From Rhizobium tibeticum (GTDB taxonomy: Bacteria > Pseudomonadota > Alphaproteobacteria > Rhizobiales > Rhizobiaceae): 64,000 nucleotides of DNA. A model generated the notes under the pieces. It searched no databases. It was given only the letters and a program-made list of their open reading frames with translations, and was not told where the DNA came from. Position 1 is the first letter of the stretch. The number at the start of each line of letters is the position of its first letter. Shown here one piece after another: positions 50,917 through 61,835 of the stretch. The stretch covers positions 21,931-85,930 of the forward strand of contig NZ_FOCV01000028.1 in NCBI RefSeq assembly GCF_900110205.1, read 5' to 3'. The position numbers and the translations under genes were made by a program.

Positions 50917-52698
50917 CTACTGTTTCTGGCTCCTTTGATACAGTTCGAGGACCCACGGGGAGAAGTGCTGCTCCTGAAAAACCAGGCTGAGGTGTTTTTT
51001 CGGCCGTGTCACGCCGACATAGAACAAGCGCCTTGCTTCTCGAAGCCCGGCCGGTGTGCGTTTATCCCGATCGCTCGGGAAATCTGTATTGTTGACCCCG
51101 TACATGATGACGGCATCGAACTCCCTGCCCTTCGCGCTATGCAGTGTACTGAGGTTAACGCGCCCTGCTCCTTCGATACGCCCTGCGAAGTGTGCCAGCG
51201 AAAGATCGAGGTCACACGCCGGATCCGTATTGGCGATCATTTCGTCGCAGACTTGCCATTCTTGTTCGGAATTTCGGGCAACGTCACTCCATGGCGTGAT
51301 GAGCTCTCGCGATAACCGCTGCAGCCACGCATTCGTAGTCTCCGCGGTCTCGATTGAGGCATTGAGGAACGCCATGAGTTGTGCGGACAGATCTTGCTCT
51401 TCGCGCTCGCTGGCGTGACGCCCGAACACGAGCGTGATCGCCTGCGACAAAAGCCGCGCATAGGATGGATCGGCATCTCGCCATCCGCCAGTTGCCCAGC
51501 GCGCGCACTCTTCGATGAAACGCGCAAAGCGCGAGCTTCGCTTGACGAGGGCGTTGGTGTCGGTTCGGACGAAAGGAATGTCGGCATCTTTTAGCGCGAC
51601 TGCTACCTTGTTGCCGAGCTTCGCAGTTCGATAGAGGACAGCGATCTGCCCGGGCTCGAATCCTTGCTCGATAAGCTTTGGGATGATCGTGTCGGCGATG
51701 ACTTGCGCCTGCGAGTCAAGGCCATAGGGCGCCTCCCAGAAGCTCAGATCTCCCTCGGGCGCGCCATCGACGCCACGGTAGTCGCGTTCTTCGCCGAGTG
51801 CGCCCAAAGACGCACGAATAATTTTGCCGCCGGAACGATAGTTGAACCGCAGTTTGATGGTCCGCACATCCGTGCGGCGCGTCAGGCTCTCGAGGAGTTC
51901 GGGATTGGCGCCGGCAAGGGCATAGATCGACTGGTCAGCATCGCCAACGGCGAAAAGCCGGATTCCTCCCTCAAAGCACAAGAGCAGGACGAGTTCATGT
52001 AGTGCATGACCGAGATCCTGATACTCGTCGACGAACAACACCGGAAAACGCGCGCGAAGTGCCTCACGGATCCAGACGTTTTCCTTGATCATGCGATAGG
52101 CCAGAAGCGGCATGTCATCGAAATCGAGCAGCCCCTGTCGCCGCAGTTCCGCCTCATAGGTCTCGATGAAAGCGGCCAGTTCGGGATTGCGCCGAAGCCA
52201 TTCAGGACGCGAACGATCGACGTCGCGCTTGCGCTTCTCGGATGCGAACTCCCAACGCTGGTGCGGATTGTCGGTGCCGTTGATGACGTTCCTGTACGCG
52301 ACCTCCACCGCAGCTCTCGCTTCCAATCGCGTCGCAACCCTGAAGTTCGCAGGAAGGCCGATTGGCACACAGCGGGCATAGGGGCCGATCACCTGGCTCA
52401 GCGCAAAGCCGTGCACGGTGCCGATAAAGGCGCGATCTCCAGGAACAACGCCAAGGCGGGCGAGACGGGTTTCGAGTTCGATCGCACACTCGTTATTATA
52501 GGTGACGCAGGCGACCCCTCGCGGCTCGACGACGTCCTGCGCCAAAACGCGCGCCATGGCCGTGGTCAAGGTTTTGGTCTTCCCACTTCCGGGACCGGCC
52601 AGCACGATGCAATGTCTGGTTTCAGCGACAGCGGCCGACTGTTCCGGGTTCGCCTTAAGCTCGGCTAGGGCCTGAAGAAGCGCGCGCTCGCTAGACAT
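50917..52698 (-). CDS. gajB: Gabija-like helicase GajB (UvrD/Rep family)
   Basis: This 593-residue SF1A helicase has Walker A VLAGPGSGKTKTLT (about residues 32-45), motif II LFVDEYQDLGHALHELV (about 222), RLFAVGDADQSIYALAG, and the C-terminal LSTLHSAKGREFDAVI and RLFYVGVTRPKKHLSLVFQ. It lies directly after an OLD-type nuclease gene, with its ATG (52698) inside the end of that gene. This GajA-GajB order is the Gabija defence system, where GajB senses nucleotide depletion or DNA ends. The call to Gabija is by arrangement and length. Confidence 0.82.
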   Translation of the reverse strand: MSSERALLQALAELKANPEQSAAVAETRHCIVLAGPGSGKTKTLTTAMARVLAQDVVEPRGVACVTYNNECAIELETRLARLGVVPGDRAFIGTVHGFALSQVIGPYARCVPIGLPANFRVATRLEARAAVEVAYRNVINGTDNPHQRWEFASEKRKRDVDRSRPEWLRRNPELAAFIETYEAELRRQGLLDFDDMPLLAYRMIKENVWIREALRARFPVLFVDEYQDLGHALHELVLLLCFEGGIRLFAVGDADQSIYALAGANPELLESLTRRTDVRTIKLRFNYRSGGKIIRASLGALGEERDYRGVDGAPEGDLSFWEAPYGLDSQAQVIADTIIPKLIEQGFEPGQIAVLYRTAKLGNKVAVALKDADIPFVRTDTNALVKRSSRFARFIEECARWATGGWRDADPSYARLLSQAITLVFGRHASEREEQDLSAQLMAFLNASIETAETTNAWLQRLSRELITPWSDVARNSEQEWQVCDEMIANTDPACDLDLSLAHFAGRIEGAGRVNLSTLHSAKGREFDAVIMYGVNNTDFPSDRDKRTPAGLREARRLFYVGVTRPKKHLSLVFQEQHFSPWVLELYQRSQKQ

Positions 52699-54478
52699 GA
52701 GCGACCAATCCAACGACTGCGTTGATTGCACCTTCGATATAGGTAGGCGGCTTGAGGCCTACGGTCTTCTTCGACAGGCGCGCGCCGAGCCGGCCCTTGC
52801 CAATGCTTGCGATCATGGCAAGCAATTGTGCGGCATCGACGGCTGCACCGGCCCTCCAGGCGGAGATGCGTCCCGTTCGCACCGATCCAAAGTCCTGCTC
52901 GCTCAGGACATCGAGGAGCGGCTGCAGAAGACCGGGTGTATTAGCCACGGACACTTCGAAGGTCTGGTCGTTGAGAAAAACGCCGGATTTTGCTGCGTTC
53001 ACGCTGAATGCGGCATGGTCCATCGGATCCCACGTTGCCAGTTGCGCAAGCGTTAGAAGTGGCTGGCCACGAACCGCAAGCATATCCTGCCAAAGATCGA
53101 GCGTCCGCTTCTTTCCCAGAGGAGGCTTCGTGCCATCGAGGGGATCCCAGTCGGTGATCACGCTGTAGGGAAGCTTCAATGCTTCAGCGAGCTTCACATA
53201 AGGGCGGAAGTTGACCCCGCCGACATTGCAGACCGTTATCCCAAGCTCATCCAGCGAATGACCGAGCGACGAGGCGAAGATGGGCAGGAGTGCCTCCTCC
53301 GCGTCGCCTTCGATAAAAATGACGCCTTGGGCGAACAGCAGCTCGGCGCGTGTCGCATTGAGGTAGGTTTCAAGATCGTCGATCTCGTCCGAAGTTACCG
53401 GCAGGTTCGCCAGCGAGAATGCCTGGGTCGCCCCCGCCCGCTTCTTCAACTGGACGATTGAGCGCAACGGGGTGACTGCGGCCAAAGTGGGCGAATGGCT
53501 GGTGACGATCATCGCCTGCGAAGCATCGACATTGCCAAGCAGCTTCTTGAAGACGGACCGCTGAAGTTGCGGGTGAAGATGTGCCTCGGGCTCCTCAATG
53601 CAAAGGAGCGAGAAGTTTCGTTCGTTCTTCTTCCGGCGCCATGAGAATTCGGCGAGTTTCAAGGCCAACAACGCCACGTTGGCGGAGCCAAGACTGGCAT
53701 CCCCAATCCCACGCTTCCCATTGTCGATGAACATAGCAATCGCTCTAAACACGCGCAGCGGGTCCGTCGGTGCGAATCTCAGTCGAGCATCAATGTCGTG
53801 CGCTTTTCCGGAAAGATGGACGATGCCCGCCCGCAACTCGTCTTCCAGTGTCTTGATCGTCGGAAACGTTTCGAGCGTCTTGGTGGCCTTGTCGAGTTCT
53901 GCAGCCACCGCGTCGATGTCCGTGCGGCTGATCCCGGAAACGGCATCCTCGAGCAGAGGACGCAATGGCGAACTGCGCCAATTCCCCAACTGCCCTTCGG
54001 CGTCGCGCAAAGCGTCAAGCAATTCGATCGCGATGCGGCGGCGGACCCTGCTTGGGAGCAAACGGGTTTCATCGCCACCGCCGAAAACGAGAAACTCACA
54101 ATCGGCGCTCGACTGTGGAGCGCCAGTGACCTCGACCTTCTTGCGAAAGACGTAGCTGAGTTGCGCGATCATCGGATCGTGAGACGCGCGGAAATCGGTC
54201 AGGACCGCGTTCAGGGCCATGTCCGTCGCGAAATCCGAGAGCTCCAAATGCACTTCAATGGGCGCACTGAAATCGGCCGGCCCACCATCCCAGAAATCGG
54301 TAAGCTTCAGCTGTCGGGCCGAGTCAGGTAGGGTTGGATCGAGGATGAGCTGGATTGCGAATAAAAGATTGCTTTTTCCAACTCTGTTCTGCCCGAGCAG
54401 CACCACATTGCCAGATAGCGGAATATCGACAGCTTGAAAGTTTCTGAAATTTCTTATGCTCAACTTGCTTAGACGCAT
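52691..54478 (-). CDS. gajA: Gabija-like GajA: OLD-family ATPase with Toprim nuclease
   Basis: This 595-residue protein has an ABC-type ATPase half: ISIRNFRNFQAV-type (LSIRNFRNFQAVDIP), Walker A LLGQNRVGKSN (residues 27-37), and the signature/Walker B region LLCIEEPEAHLHPQL (about 290-304). The Toprim half has FIEGDAEEALLPIFAS (about 385) and TDWDPLDG (about 442). GajA cuts phage DNA and is inhibited by high NTP. The length (578 in the type member) and the partner helicase fit. The ATG is at 54478; the divergent AddB-like gene starts 103 bases away. Confidence 0.85.
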   Translation of the reverse strand: MRLSKLSIRNFRNFQAVDIPLSGNVVLLGQNRVGKSNLLFAIQLILDPTLPDSARQLKLTDFWDGGPADFSAPIEVHLELSDFATDMALNAVLTDFRASHDPMIAQLSYVFRKKVEVTGAPQSSADCEFLVFGGGDETRLLPSRVRRRIAIELLDALRDAEGQLGNWRSSPLRPLLEDAVSGISRTDIDAVAAELDKATKTLETFPTIKTLEDELRAGIVHLSGKAHDIDARLRFAPTDPLRVFRAIAMFIDNGKRGIGDASLGSANVALLALKLAEFSWRRKKNERNFSLLCIEEPEAHLHPQLQRSVFKKLLGNVDASQAMIVTSHSPTLAAVTPLRSIVQLKKRAGATQAFSLANLPVTSDEIDDLETYLNATRAELLFAQGVIFIEGDAEEALLPIFASSLGHSLDELGITVCNVGGVNFRPYVKLAEALKLPYSVITDWDPLDGTKPPLGKKRTLDLWQDMLAVRGQPLLTLAQLATWDPMDHAAFSVNAAKSGVFLNDQTFEVSVANTPGLLQPLLDVLSEQDFGSVRTGRISAWRAGAAVDAAQLLAMIASIGKGRLGARLSKKTVGLKPPTYIEGAINAVVGLVAHV

Positions 54479-54581
54479 TGCACCCCCCAGGATCGCAGGC
54501 CTTTATTGACCCAGTATTTCAATAGATCGAGAGTCCGGGCAATCATCGAGACTCAGTCGAACAATAGCGTAAAGTATCCAG

Positions 54582-57230
54582 ATGATCACTCGCTCCACCC
54601 ACATCGTCGACGGTTTGCTAGCTTTGCGCACTGCTCGCGCCACAGCCGCCACGAGTGGCGCCATCGGCCGCGAAATCCTGACTCTTCCCCTTCTCGCCAG
54701 TCGTCTTGTCGGCGGGTTTACGACGCCCGCGGGGACCGACGTGCTTTACCCAGCGATTCAGGCGGCACTTGCCGCTGGCGGGTTTCAGGATGTTGGTGAC
54801 ATTGCAGATTTACCGGGCATGCCACGGGCGGTCCTTCAGTCGCTCGATTCGGTTTGGCGGACGGACCTGGACTTAGGCTCACTCGCGCACGAAGCAGCGC
54901 GGTTCCACGACCTTGCCCTGATCGAGACGCGAATCCGTGAGAGCATACCGGCCACCCATCTGCTGCCGCGCGACCTTCGCGACGCCGCCGTCAGACGCGC
55001 CGGTCGCACGCGCGACCTGCTGGGACCGATCACACTCGCCGGAATCGTGGAGGTTGATCCGGTTTGGCGCCCACTTCTCACCGCCATCGCGCGCGTCACC
55101 GAGCTATCTTGGGACATGCCGGGGCTTATCGAGCACCCCTGGTTCGAAGGCGCTATACGAAAAAGCGCAACCCCTGGCCCTGATTTCACCTCTGCCGAGG
55201 CCAGCGCCGACCAGAAGTCGGAGGTCGTGGAAGCGCTAAGGTGGGCCAGACGACTACTATCGACGGGCCAGGTCAAGGCACAGGACATCGCGATTGCAGC
55301 GACTTCGACGCAAGAGTGGGATGACCATTTTCTTGCCTACGCGAAAAGCGCCGCGCTGCCGGTCCATTTTTCCCATGGCATTCCAGCACTCAGCACAGCG
55401 GATGGTCAAACCTGTGCTGCCCTCGCAGATATCCTTGGAAATGGTCTCACCCAAGAACGCGTCTGGCGCTTGATCCGGCGCCTGCCGGCGCGGCCCCTTG
55501 CCATCTCGCTACCCGACGACTGGTTTGCCGGAATTCCGAGAGGGGCGGCGCTGCGGACACTCGATCAATGGCGCGAAGCGCTGAAAGCGGCCAGAGCGCT
55601 GCGGGTTGCCCCCGAGGTCTCCGAGCAAATTCTTCTGCCGATCCTCGATCTCCTTGCTCGAGGACCAGACGCTGGGAGCGAAGCCGGTACCCGGCTATTG
55701 AGCGGCGCCAGCCTTACGATGTGGGAGGAGGCATTGCGCAGCGCGCCACCGCACGCAATCGCTTTGTCGCTGCAATCGTTGCGCGTCGCTGATCAGCGCG
55801 ATCCCGCCAACAGCGTTGTTTGGTGTCCGGCATCGCAGTTGGTGTCGTGTCCGCGACCATTCACACGTCTGCTCGGCTTCACTAGCCGATCCTGGCCACG
55901 TTCGGATCACGACGATCCTCTAATCCCACATCATATGCTCGAGCGCCGCAAGCTGCATCCGCTCAGCACCGCCGAGCGAGACCGCCTTCATTTCGAGATC
56001 ATAAGAGCACAGACACGCGAGCAACTCGTCTTGTCGCGCGCCCAGAGGAACGCCCGAGGCGGCCAGCTTTCCCCAAGCGCCCTATGGCCCGGCGATTCGG
56101 TCGTTCACAAACGCGACCGCGTGCCAGAGCACGCCTTCAGTGCAGCCGACAGGCTGCTGGCGCGCGCACGCGACGCCGGGCAGCTCCCCCATGTGCGGCA
56201 GGCTCAGCTCTGCTGGCGGAATTGGCAGTGGCGGGCGGATCTCACCGCACATGACGGACTGTCGAACGCCAATCATCCCGCAATCGAGGCGGCACTGGCG
56301 CGGGTCCAGTCGACGACCTCGTTGCAGCGCTTGCTGCGCGATCCGCTCGGATTTGTTTGGCGATATGCCTTGGGCTGGCGCTCTCCTCGACAAGAATCAG
56401 AACCCTTGCAACTTGACGCAACGTCGTTCGGCGAGCTCGTGCACGAGTTAATCAGTGATGCGATCGCAGCGCTCGAACCCGCGCCGGGCTTTGCGCGTGC
56501 AAGCGCCGAAGAAATCGAGGCAGCCATCGAAGGCGCTTCAGCTGCTGTCCTCACAGCATGGCCGCTGCAACGGTCCGTTCCGCCGTCGATCCTCTGGCAT
56601 ACCGTGAAGGAAGCAGCGCGCAGGACGGCCAGGGGCCTTGCTTCAGACGACCTGGTGCGCTCCGACACGCGAAGCTGGACCGAGGTGCCATTCGGCCAGG
56701 TCGATCCACTCGCGAAACAGGCGCCGTGGAACGCCACGCTGGCAATCCCGATCGAGCCGACCGGCTTGGTCTTCGGCGGCCGGATCGATCGCCTGGATAT
56801 TCGCGCGACCGGCGATGCCGCGCGGATTACAGACTATAAGAGCATCAAGCCGCCGCCAAAGACCCAACGCATCACGCTTGGACAAGGACGCGAGTTGCAG
56901 CGCGTGCTTTACGCGATTGCAGTGCGGGCGCTGTTGCCAGAGGTGAGAGCAGTGGTTGCACGTCTGATTTATCTGGCGGATGAGCCGACAACGTTCGAGC
57001 TCAAGGGCGACGATCTCGATGACGCGATCACACATGCCACAGACTACCTCTCGGCTGCGATGGTTATTTTGCGCAGCGGACGGATCGCACCCCGTTGGGA
57101 AAAAGACGCTTTCTATGATGACATGCGCCTTGCGCTTCCAGCGGACCGCGAGAGCTATCTTCGTCGGAAAGCCTCTGAATTTCGCGCGGCCAACCAGCAG
57201 CTCAACAAGCTCTGGGGCGCCTCAACATGA
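54582..57230 (+). CDS. AddB-like PD-(D/E)XK nuclease protein
   Basis: This 882-residue protein resembles the AddB/RecB-nuclease type. It has a long divergent helicase-like N-terminal part and a C-terminal PD-(D/E)XK domain with FGELVHELISDAIAAL, FGGRIDRLDIRATGDAARITDYKSIKP (GRIDRLD about 733, DYKS about 751) and GRELQRVLYAIAVRALLP. No complete Walker A motif is visible in the N-terminal half. Its stop overlaps the ATG of the AddA-like gene. The gene is head-to-head with gajA, suggesting shared control. Confidence 0.82.
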   Translation: MITRSTHIVDGLLALRTARATAATSGAIGREILTLPLLASRLVGGFTTPAGTDVLYPAIQAALAAGGFQDVGDIADLPGMPRAVLQSLDSVWRTDLDLGSLAHEAARFHDLALIETRIRESIPATHLLPRDLRDAAVRRAGRTRDLLGPITLAGIVEVDPVWRPLLTAIARVTELSWDMPGLIEHPWFEGAIRKSATPGPDFTSAEASADQKSEVVEALRWARRLLSTGQVKAQDIAIAATSTQEWDDHFLAYAKSAALPVHFSHGIPALSTADGQTCAALADILGNGLTQERVWRLIRRLPARPLAISLPDDWFAGIPRGAALRTLDQWREALKAARALRVAPEVSEQILLPILDLLARGPDAGSEAGTRLLSGASLTMWEEALRSAPPHAIALSLQSLRVADQRDPANSVVWCPASQLVSCPRPFTRLLGFTSRSWPRSDHDDPLIPHHMLERRKLHPLSTAERDRLHFEIIRAQTREQLVLSRAQRNARGGQLSPSALWPGDSVVHKRDRVPEHAFSAADRLLARARDAGQLPHVRQAQLCWRNWQWRADLTAHDGLSNANHPAIEAALARVQSTTSLQRLLRDPLGFVWRYALGWRSPRQESEPLQLDATSFGELVHELISDAIAALEPAPGFARASAEEIEAAIEGASAAVLTAWPLQRSVPPSILWHTVKEAARRTARGLASDDLVRSDTRSWTEVPFGQVDPLAKQAPWNATLAIPIEPTGLVFGGRIDRLDIRATGDAARITDYKSIKPPPKTQRITLGQGRELQRVLYAIAVRALLPEVRAVVARLIYLADEPTTFELKGDDLDDAITHATDYLSAAMVILRSGRIAPRWEKDAFYDDMRLALPADRESYLRRKASEFRAANQQLNKLWGAST

Positions 57231-60200
57231 CGCTCGTCGATCAGGACAATCGTTGCCGGGCGATGACAGACTTCGCTTCCATCCTGCTTGTGGAGGCGGC
57301 TGCGGGACTGGAAAGACATCGCTCATGGCAGGGCGCGTCGCGATGATGCTCGCCGCGGGTCATCGCCCGGGTGAGATCGCCGCGATCACCTTCACCGAAC
57401 TGGCGGCAAGCCAACTTGCCTCGCGCATCAAAGAAACGGTAGACGTCCTGCTGGCGGGCCAAGTTCCCGCTTTCTTGAAGGCCGTCATCCCGCTGGGCCT
57501 CTCCGAACAACAGCGAAGCGCGCTTGCGATCGCATCGACGCAACTCGACGAGTTGACCGCGACGACCATCCACGGTTTCTGTCAGGCGATCATTCGCAGC
57601 CACGGCGTCCAGGCTGGCCTTGATCCCGGCGCTCGCATCGCGGACGCGACCATCGCCGACAATTTGTTTAGGGCAGAATTATCGGCATGGTTCACACGCC
57701 GGCTCTCGATTGACGCCTCAGAAGACGATCCGATCGTCGTCTTGGCAGAGCAAATCCCGTTGCAGGTGGTCGACCTCATCCGCGAACTTGCAGGCCTGCG
57801 GCGCAAGCATCCCGATGCTCAGCCGATTCCCCCTCCCCGAGACTTGCGGCCAGATATCGACTTCGTCCAGGCGGTGGATGACTTCGAACGATGGAGAGCA
57901 AATGTAGAAGAAGGGGCCTGGGCACAGGAGATTGCACAGGAGCTCGGCAAGCTGGCAACGCGCTACCAAGGCTGTATCGCAGGCGATCCGTATTTCCGGC
58001 CCCTTTGGCAGCTTTGCGATCCAGGATCGGGGCGGTTATTTGGACGGAAGGGATTGCAGCTCAAGACATATGACGAGGCCGCCCGGGGCTTTGGCGCTCA
58101 CAAGAATGATGTTGGCAACGATACAGGGCGGACGCTGTACGATGCGGTCAACAACGCCTGGAGCCAGCTCATTGGCTACATCGCGAGCACGCTCGTCTGT
58201 TCGCTATCCGGCTCGCTTGACCAACTCCTGGACAGCTACAGCGCCCGCAAGCGCGCCGCTGCAATCTTTGATTTCGACGATCTGATCGTCCACGTTCAGT
58301 CCCTGCTGCTCTCACACGAAGAGGTTCGGCAGGCGGTCGGGCGGCGCTATCAGTATATTCTGGTCGACGAATTTCAGGACACAGACCGCATCCAAAGTGA
58401 GATCCTGTTCTTGATCGCTGCGACCGCCGAGCGCCCGACGCACTGGGAGACCGCGCGGCTGCGTCCCGGAGCGCTTTTCCTTGTCGGCGATCCCAAGCAG
58501 GCGATCTACGGCTTCCGCGGAGCCGATATAGAAGCCTACGAGCTTTGTAGCCGTCTGGTCCAGGGCCAGGATGGCGGAGCAGTCATCGAGGTGACGGCCA
58601 ATTTCCGATCGCTTGGCCCGATCATCCATCACGTCAATGCATGCTTCGAGCCGGTCTTTGAGAAGCCTTCGCAGCCCCGATATGTCGCCCTTGCTCCAAC
58701 ACTATCCGATGCGTCCCAGCCACTGCCCTGCGTGGCACGTTCGACGATCGAGATCCCCACCGCCGAGCGCATCTACGCGGAGATGTTTTGGGAAGCCGAA
58801 GCGGAAAGGGTCGCGGATATCTGCGCGGCGTTGGTCGGAAACCTGCCCGTTCTGCGGGCCGACAACAAGCGCACGCCTTTGAAGGCCGGTGACATCGCAC
58901 TTCTATCACCCGGTCATACGGAGCTCTGGCGTTATGAACGAGCCCTCGAACAGAGAGGCCTCGCGGTTTCATCGCAAGCCGGCCAGACCTTAATGCGACG
59001 GCAGGAAACGCAGGATGTCCTGGCACTTGTGAGGGTACTTGCAGATTCTTCGGATACGTTCGCCTTCGGCGCTTTCATGCGAGGTCCACTGGTTGGGTTG
59101 AGCGATCAGGAACTGCTCGACATTACGACTGCCCTCTCTGTCGATGGGACGGCTCAAACCTTTTTCACCGTGCGCACAGATCCAGACTTGGTGCAGCATC
59201 CGCTGGCCCGGGAAATTCTCATGTTGCTGCAAAGCTTGCGGCGCAAAGCGCCAGTTGCCACCCCGAGCCTGATCCTTGCTGAAGCCATCGAGCGGCTGAA
59301 CGCCCGCGTCATAATCGCGGCGCGCCATGGCAACCGGAACGCACGGGCTCTCGCAAACCTCGATGCGCTCATCGAGAAAGCGCGCAGCTATGGCGTTTCC
59401 GGGCTACACACCTTCGTTCGGGATCTCCAATCTGACTGGGACCAAAAAGCAAGAGCACCGGAGGGTCGCATCGATCCGACCGAGCATGCGGTCGAGATTG
59501 TCACGATCCATAGCGCAAAAGGGCTTGAATGGCCGGTGGTCATTCCGATCAATTCAACGACAGAACTCTATCGGCCGGACCAGTTCGTTCACAGACAATC
59601 CGACAATAGCCTGCATTGGATGATTGGTGGTGTCGCGCCCCCGGAACTGGCTGCCGCGCGCGCGGCGGAGAGCCTTGAGGATGCCAATCAGCGCGAGCGA
59701 ATTTGGTACGTGGCGTGTACGCGGGCTCGCAATCTCTTGATCCTTCCGCATATTCCCCAGGCGTCAAAGGATTCGTGGTTCAGTTCCGTCGATCTGCGTC
59801 AGCTTGAAGTCCCAGAGCTGGATCTTTCATCGTTCACACCACTGACCAACCGCGCGGGCGCCTCGCAACCGAATGAACAATCGGCCGAAATCTTTGCGAC
59901 GGAACAGCGTTTCGTCGAAGACAGCTCGCCGCCACTTGTGTGGCGCCGACCGAGCGAACATGACGGCGACCGTCTTGGCGATTCTCTTGACGGAGTAATC
60001 ACCTTGGACAGCCAGGGGGAGCGTCTCGAAATTGCGGGCGCCGGCGCCCTACGCGGCGTAATCCTGCATAAGCTCATGGAGGAGCTCCTCACCGGCGAGC
60101 TCTCCGATGATCTGGCAACGAGTACCGCACGCGCTCGCCTCCTGCTCGAGCAGCTTACGCACGAGACCGACGATCGAACGCGGCCCGATCCTAACGAAAT

Positions 60201-60555
60201 GGCAGCAGCTGCGCTTCGCACGCTTTCCTTGCCTGCAATTGCTGATCTGCGGCCTCGTCTAGTGCCTGAGATACCGGTCTGGTCGGTTGACTGGCACATT
60301 CTTCTCGCCGGTCGCGCCGATGCCCTGGCTATCAGCGATCAAGGTATCGACACCGCAATCGACTGGAAATCGGACGTGAACCCGACGTCCGCCGTACGCA
60401 AGGCGCACGTTCAACAGCTACGCGACTATATTACGGCGACCAAGGCCAATGGGGGTGCCGTTGTTTACCTCACCAGCGGCGAAATTGTCTGGGTCGAAAA
60501 TATAAACAGAGAGGTTGTGTCGCCGGAGCCGAACGCCGACCTTACCCCTCGTTGA
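57227..60555 (+). pseudogene. AddA-like UvrD helicase-nuclease, frameshifted in Walker A
   Basis: From the ATG at 57227, overlapping the upstream stop, the start is TLVDQDNRCRAMTDFASILLVEAAAG. The frame then shifts, and GTGKTSLMAGRVAMMLAAG... continues in another frame to 60555. Adding one base in GCGGGACTGG (about 57303-57307) restores VEAAAGTGKTS. The rest is a full AddA type: VDEFQDTDRIQSEILF (about 381), VGDPKQAIYGFRGADIEAY, TIHSAKGLEWPVVIPI, YVACTRARNLLILPH and a C-terminal PD-(D/E)XK nuclease (LLAGRADALAISDQG, AIDWKSDVNP about 1045). The intact protein would have about 1109 residues. Confidence 0.85.
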
Positions 60556-60656
60556 CTCCAGCCGCGACGAATGGAGCACTAACCGGGGGAGCCTCTTCCC
60601 AGTCGCCCGAAACCAGAGCGAAGGGTGGCGTCGAGATCATATGGTAACATTCGAAA

Positions 60657-61553
60657 ATGCGAATCGATTTATCCGACCAATCCATCGATGCCCTTGCTGA
60701 GATCATTTCTGGGGGCTCAGCGAATGGGGTTGAGCCGTCCATCGGTATTTATCGACAGGCCTGGCGGCTTGAAGCTTGGTTCAGAAACTATGGCATCTCG
60801 TTTGGGGTTGCAGGCGAAAGCCGACTACCCGCGACCAAGACAGCGATCCGCGAGGCCAACTTAATAGACGATGAGGATTTGCTGCGGCGGATTATCGAAG
60901 GTGCCGCGGATCCTCGGGACTTCATCAAAGAGCCTGATCGCCACGCTGCAGTCGTTGAGCATCTAAACAAACACCTATTCTTTGATGGTCTAAAGCTTGA
61001 GCGTGCGGGAAGGACGATGCGGCTCATCGCAATAGCCGAGACTGCTGCAGTTACAGGCGAGCTATCCGCCATGGCCGCTGGCATAGACTTCGATACTGTA
61101 AGCCGCGATCTTGATCGCGCCTTGCGAGCGGCTTCCACTGATCCCGAAATCGCTGTGACGGCGGCTTGTGCTGTGGTCGAAAGCGTTTGTAGATCGATCC
61201 TCGTCGAACTGGACATCGAATTTCCTACCAAGCAGGATATTTCGGGACTCTACCGAGCTGTGCGAGACCCGCTCGGCCTCGACCCGACAAAAGAAGGCGT
61301 GGCCCCCGAGATAGTAAATGATGTTAAGGCCGTGCTTTCTGGCTTGGTGACGTCGGTCCAAGGCATAGGCTCTCTTCGCACCCATGTCGGAGGTGCTCAT
61401 GGGAAAGAGAAGGGGTTTCGTCGCATTGATCCCCGCATCGCAAAGCTCGCAATCCATTCCGCCTCCGCAATTGCACTATTTGTCATAGAGACATGGCAGC
61501 TGCGGTATCCCGGACGAAAACTTCCTCTGAGTGACGTCCCGGCGGGAACTTAA
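60657..61553 (+). CDS. Abortive-infection (Abi_C-type) family protein
   Basis: This 298-residue protein has a helical N-terminal part and a C-terminal domain matching abortive-infection C-terminal proteins: VTAACAVVESVCRSILVELDIEFP, VNDVKAVLSGLVTSVQGIGSLRTHVGGAHGKEKG, and LAIHSASAIALFVIETW. The LRTHVGGAHGK block is the family hallmark. It lies about 100 bases after the AddA-like gene on the same strand and closes the defence-rich stretch. The target of the Abi function is unknown. Confidence 0.8.
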   Translation: MRIDLSDQSIDALAEIISGGSANGVEPSIGIYRQAWRLEAWFRNYGISFGVAGESRLPATKTAIREANLIDDEDLLRRIIEGAADPRDFIKEPDRHAAVVEHLNKHLFFDGLKLERAGRTMRLIAIAETAAVTGELSAMAAGIDFDTVSRDLDRALRAASTDPEIAVTAACAVVESVCRSILVELDIEFPTKQDISGLYRAVRDPLGLDPTKEGVAPEIVNDVKAVLSGLVTSVQGIGSLRTHVGGAHGKEKGFRRIDPRIAKLAIHSASAIALFVIETWQLRYPGRKLPLSDVPAGT

Positions 61554-61835
61554 TAGCTGAGCGCTTGCTCCTGGCGACAGTGAGCGAGCCAGCCGAAAGC
61601 CGGCTATTGTCACCCTCTGGCTCTCCGTCGATGGCGTAGCAAATATTGAAAGAGGGTCGTTCGCGGCCGGCTGCCAAAATGCTGGCCTACAAATTCCATC
61701 TGCCGATCATCGGTGGCGAACACGAATTTCTTGGCCGCGCCGGCAACACAGGCGGAGCCGTCGATAACTCAACGCCCAAGCCTGGTAACGACGGGAGATA
61801 GTGGTGATACTTTGGCAAGTTCTGCATGTGTTGAC

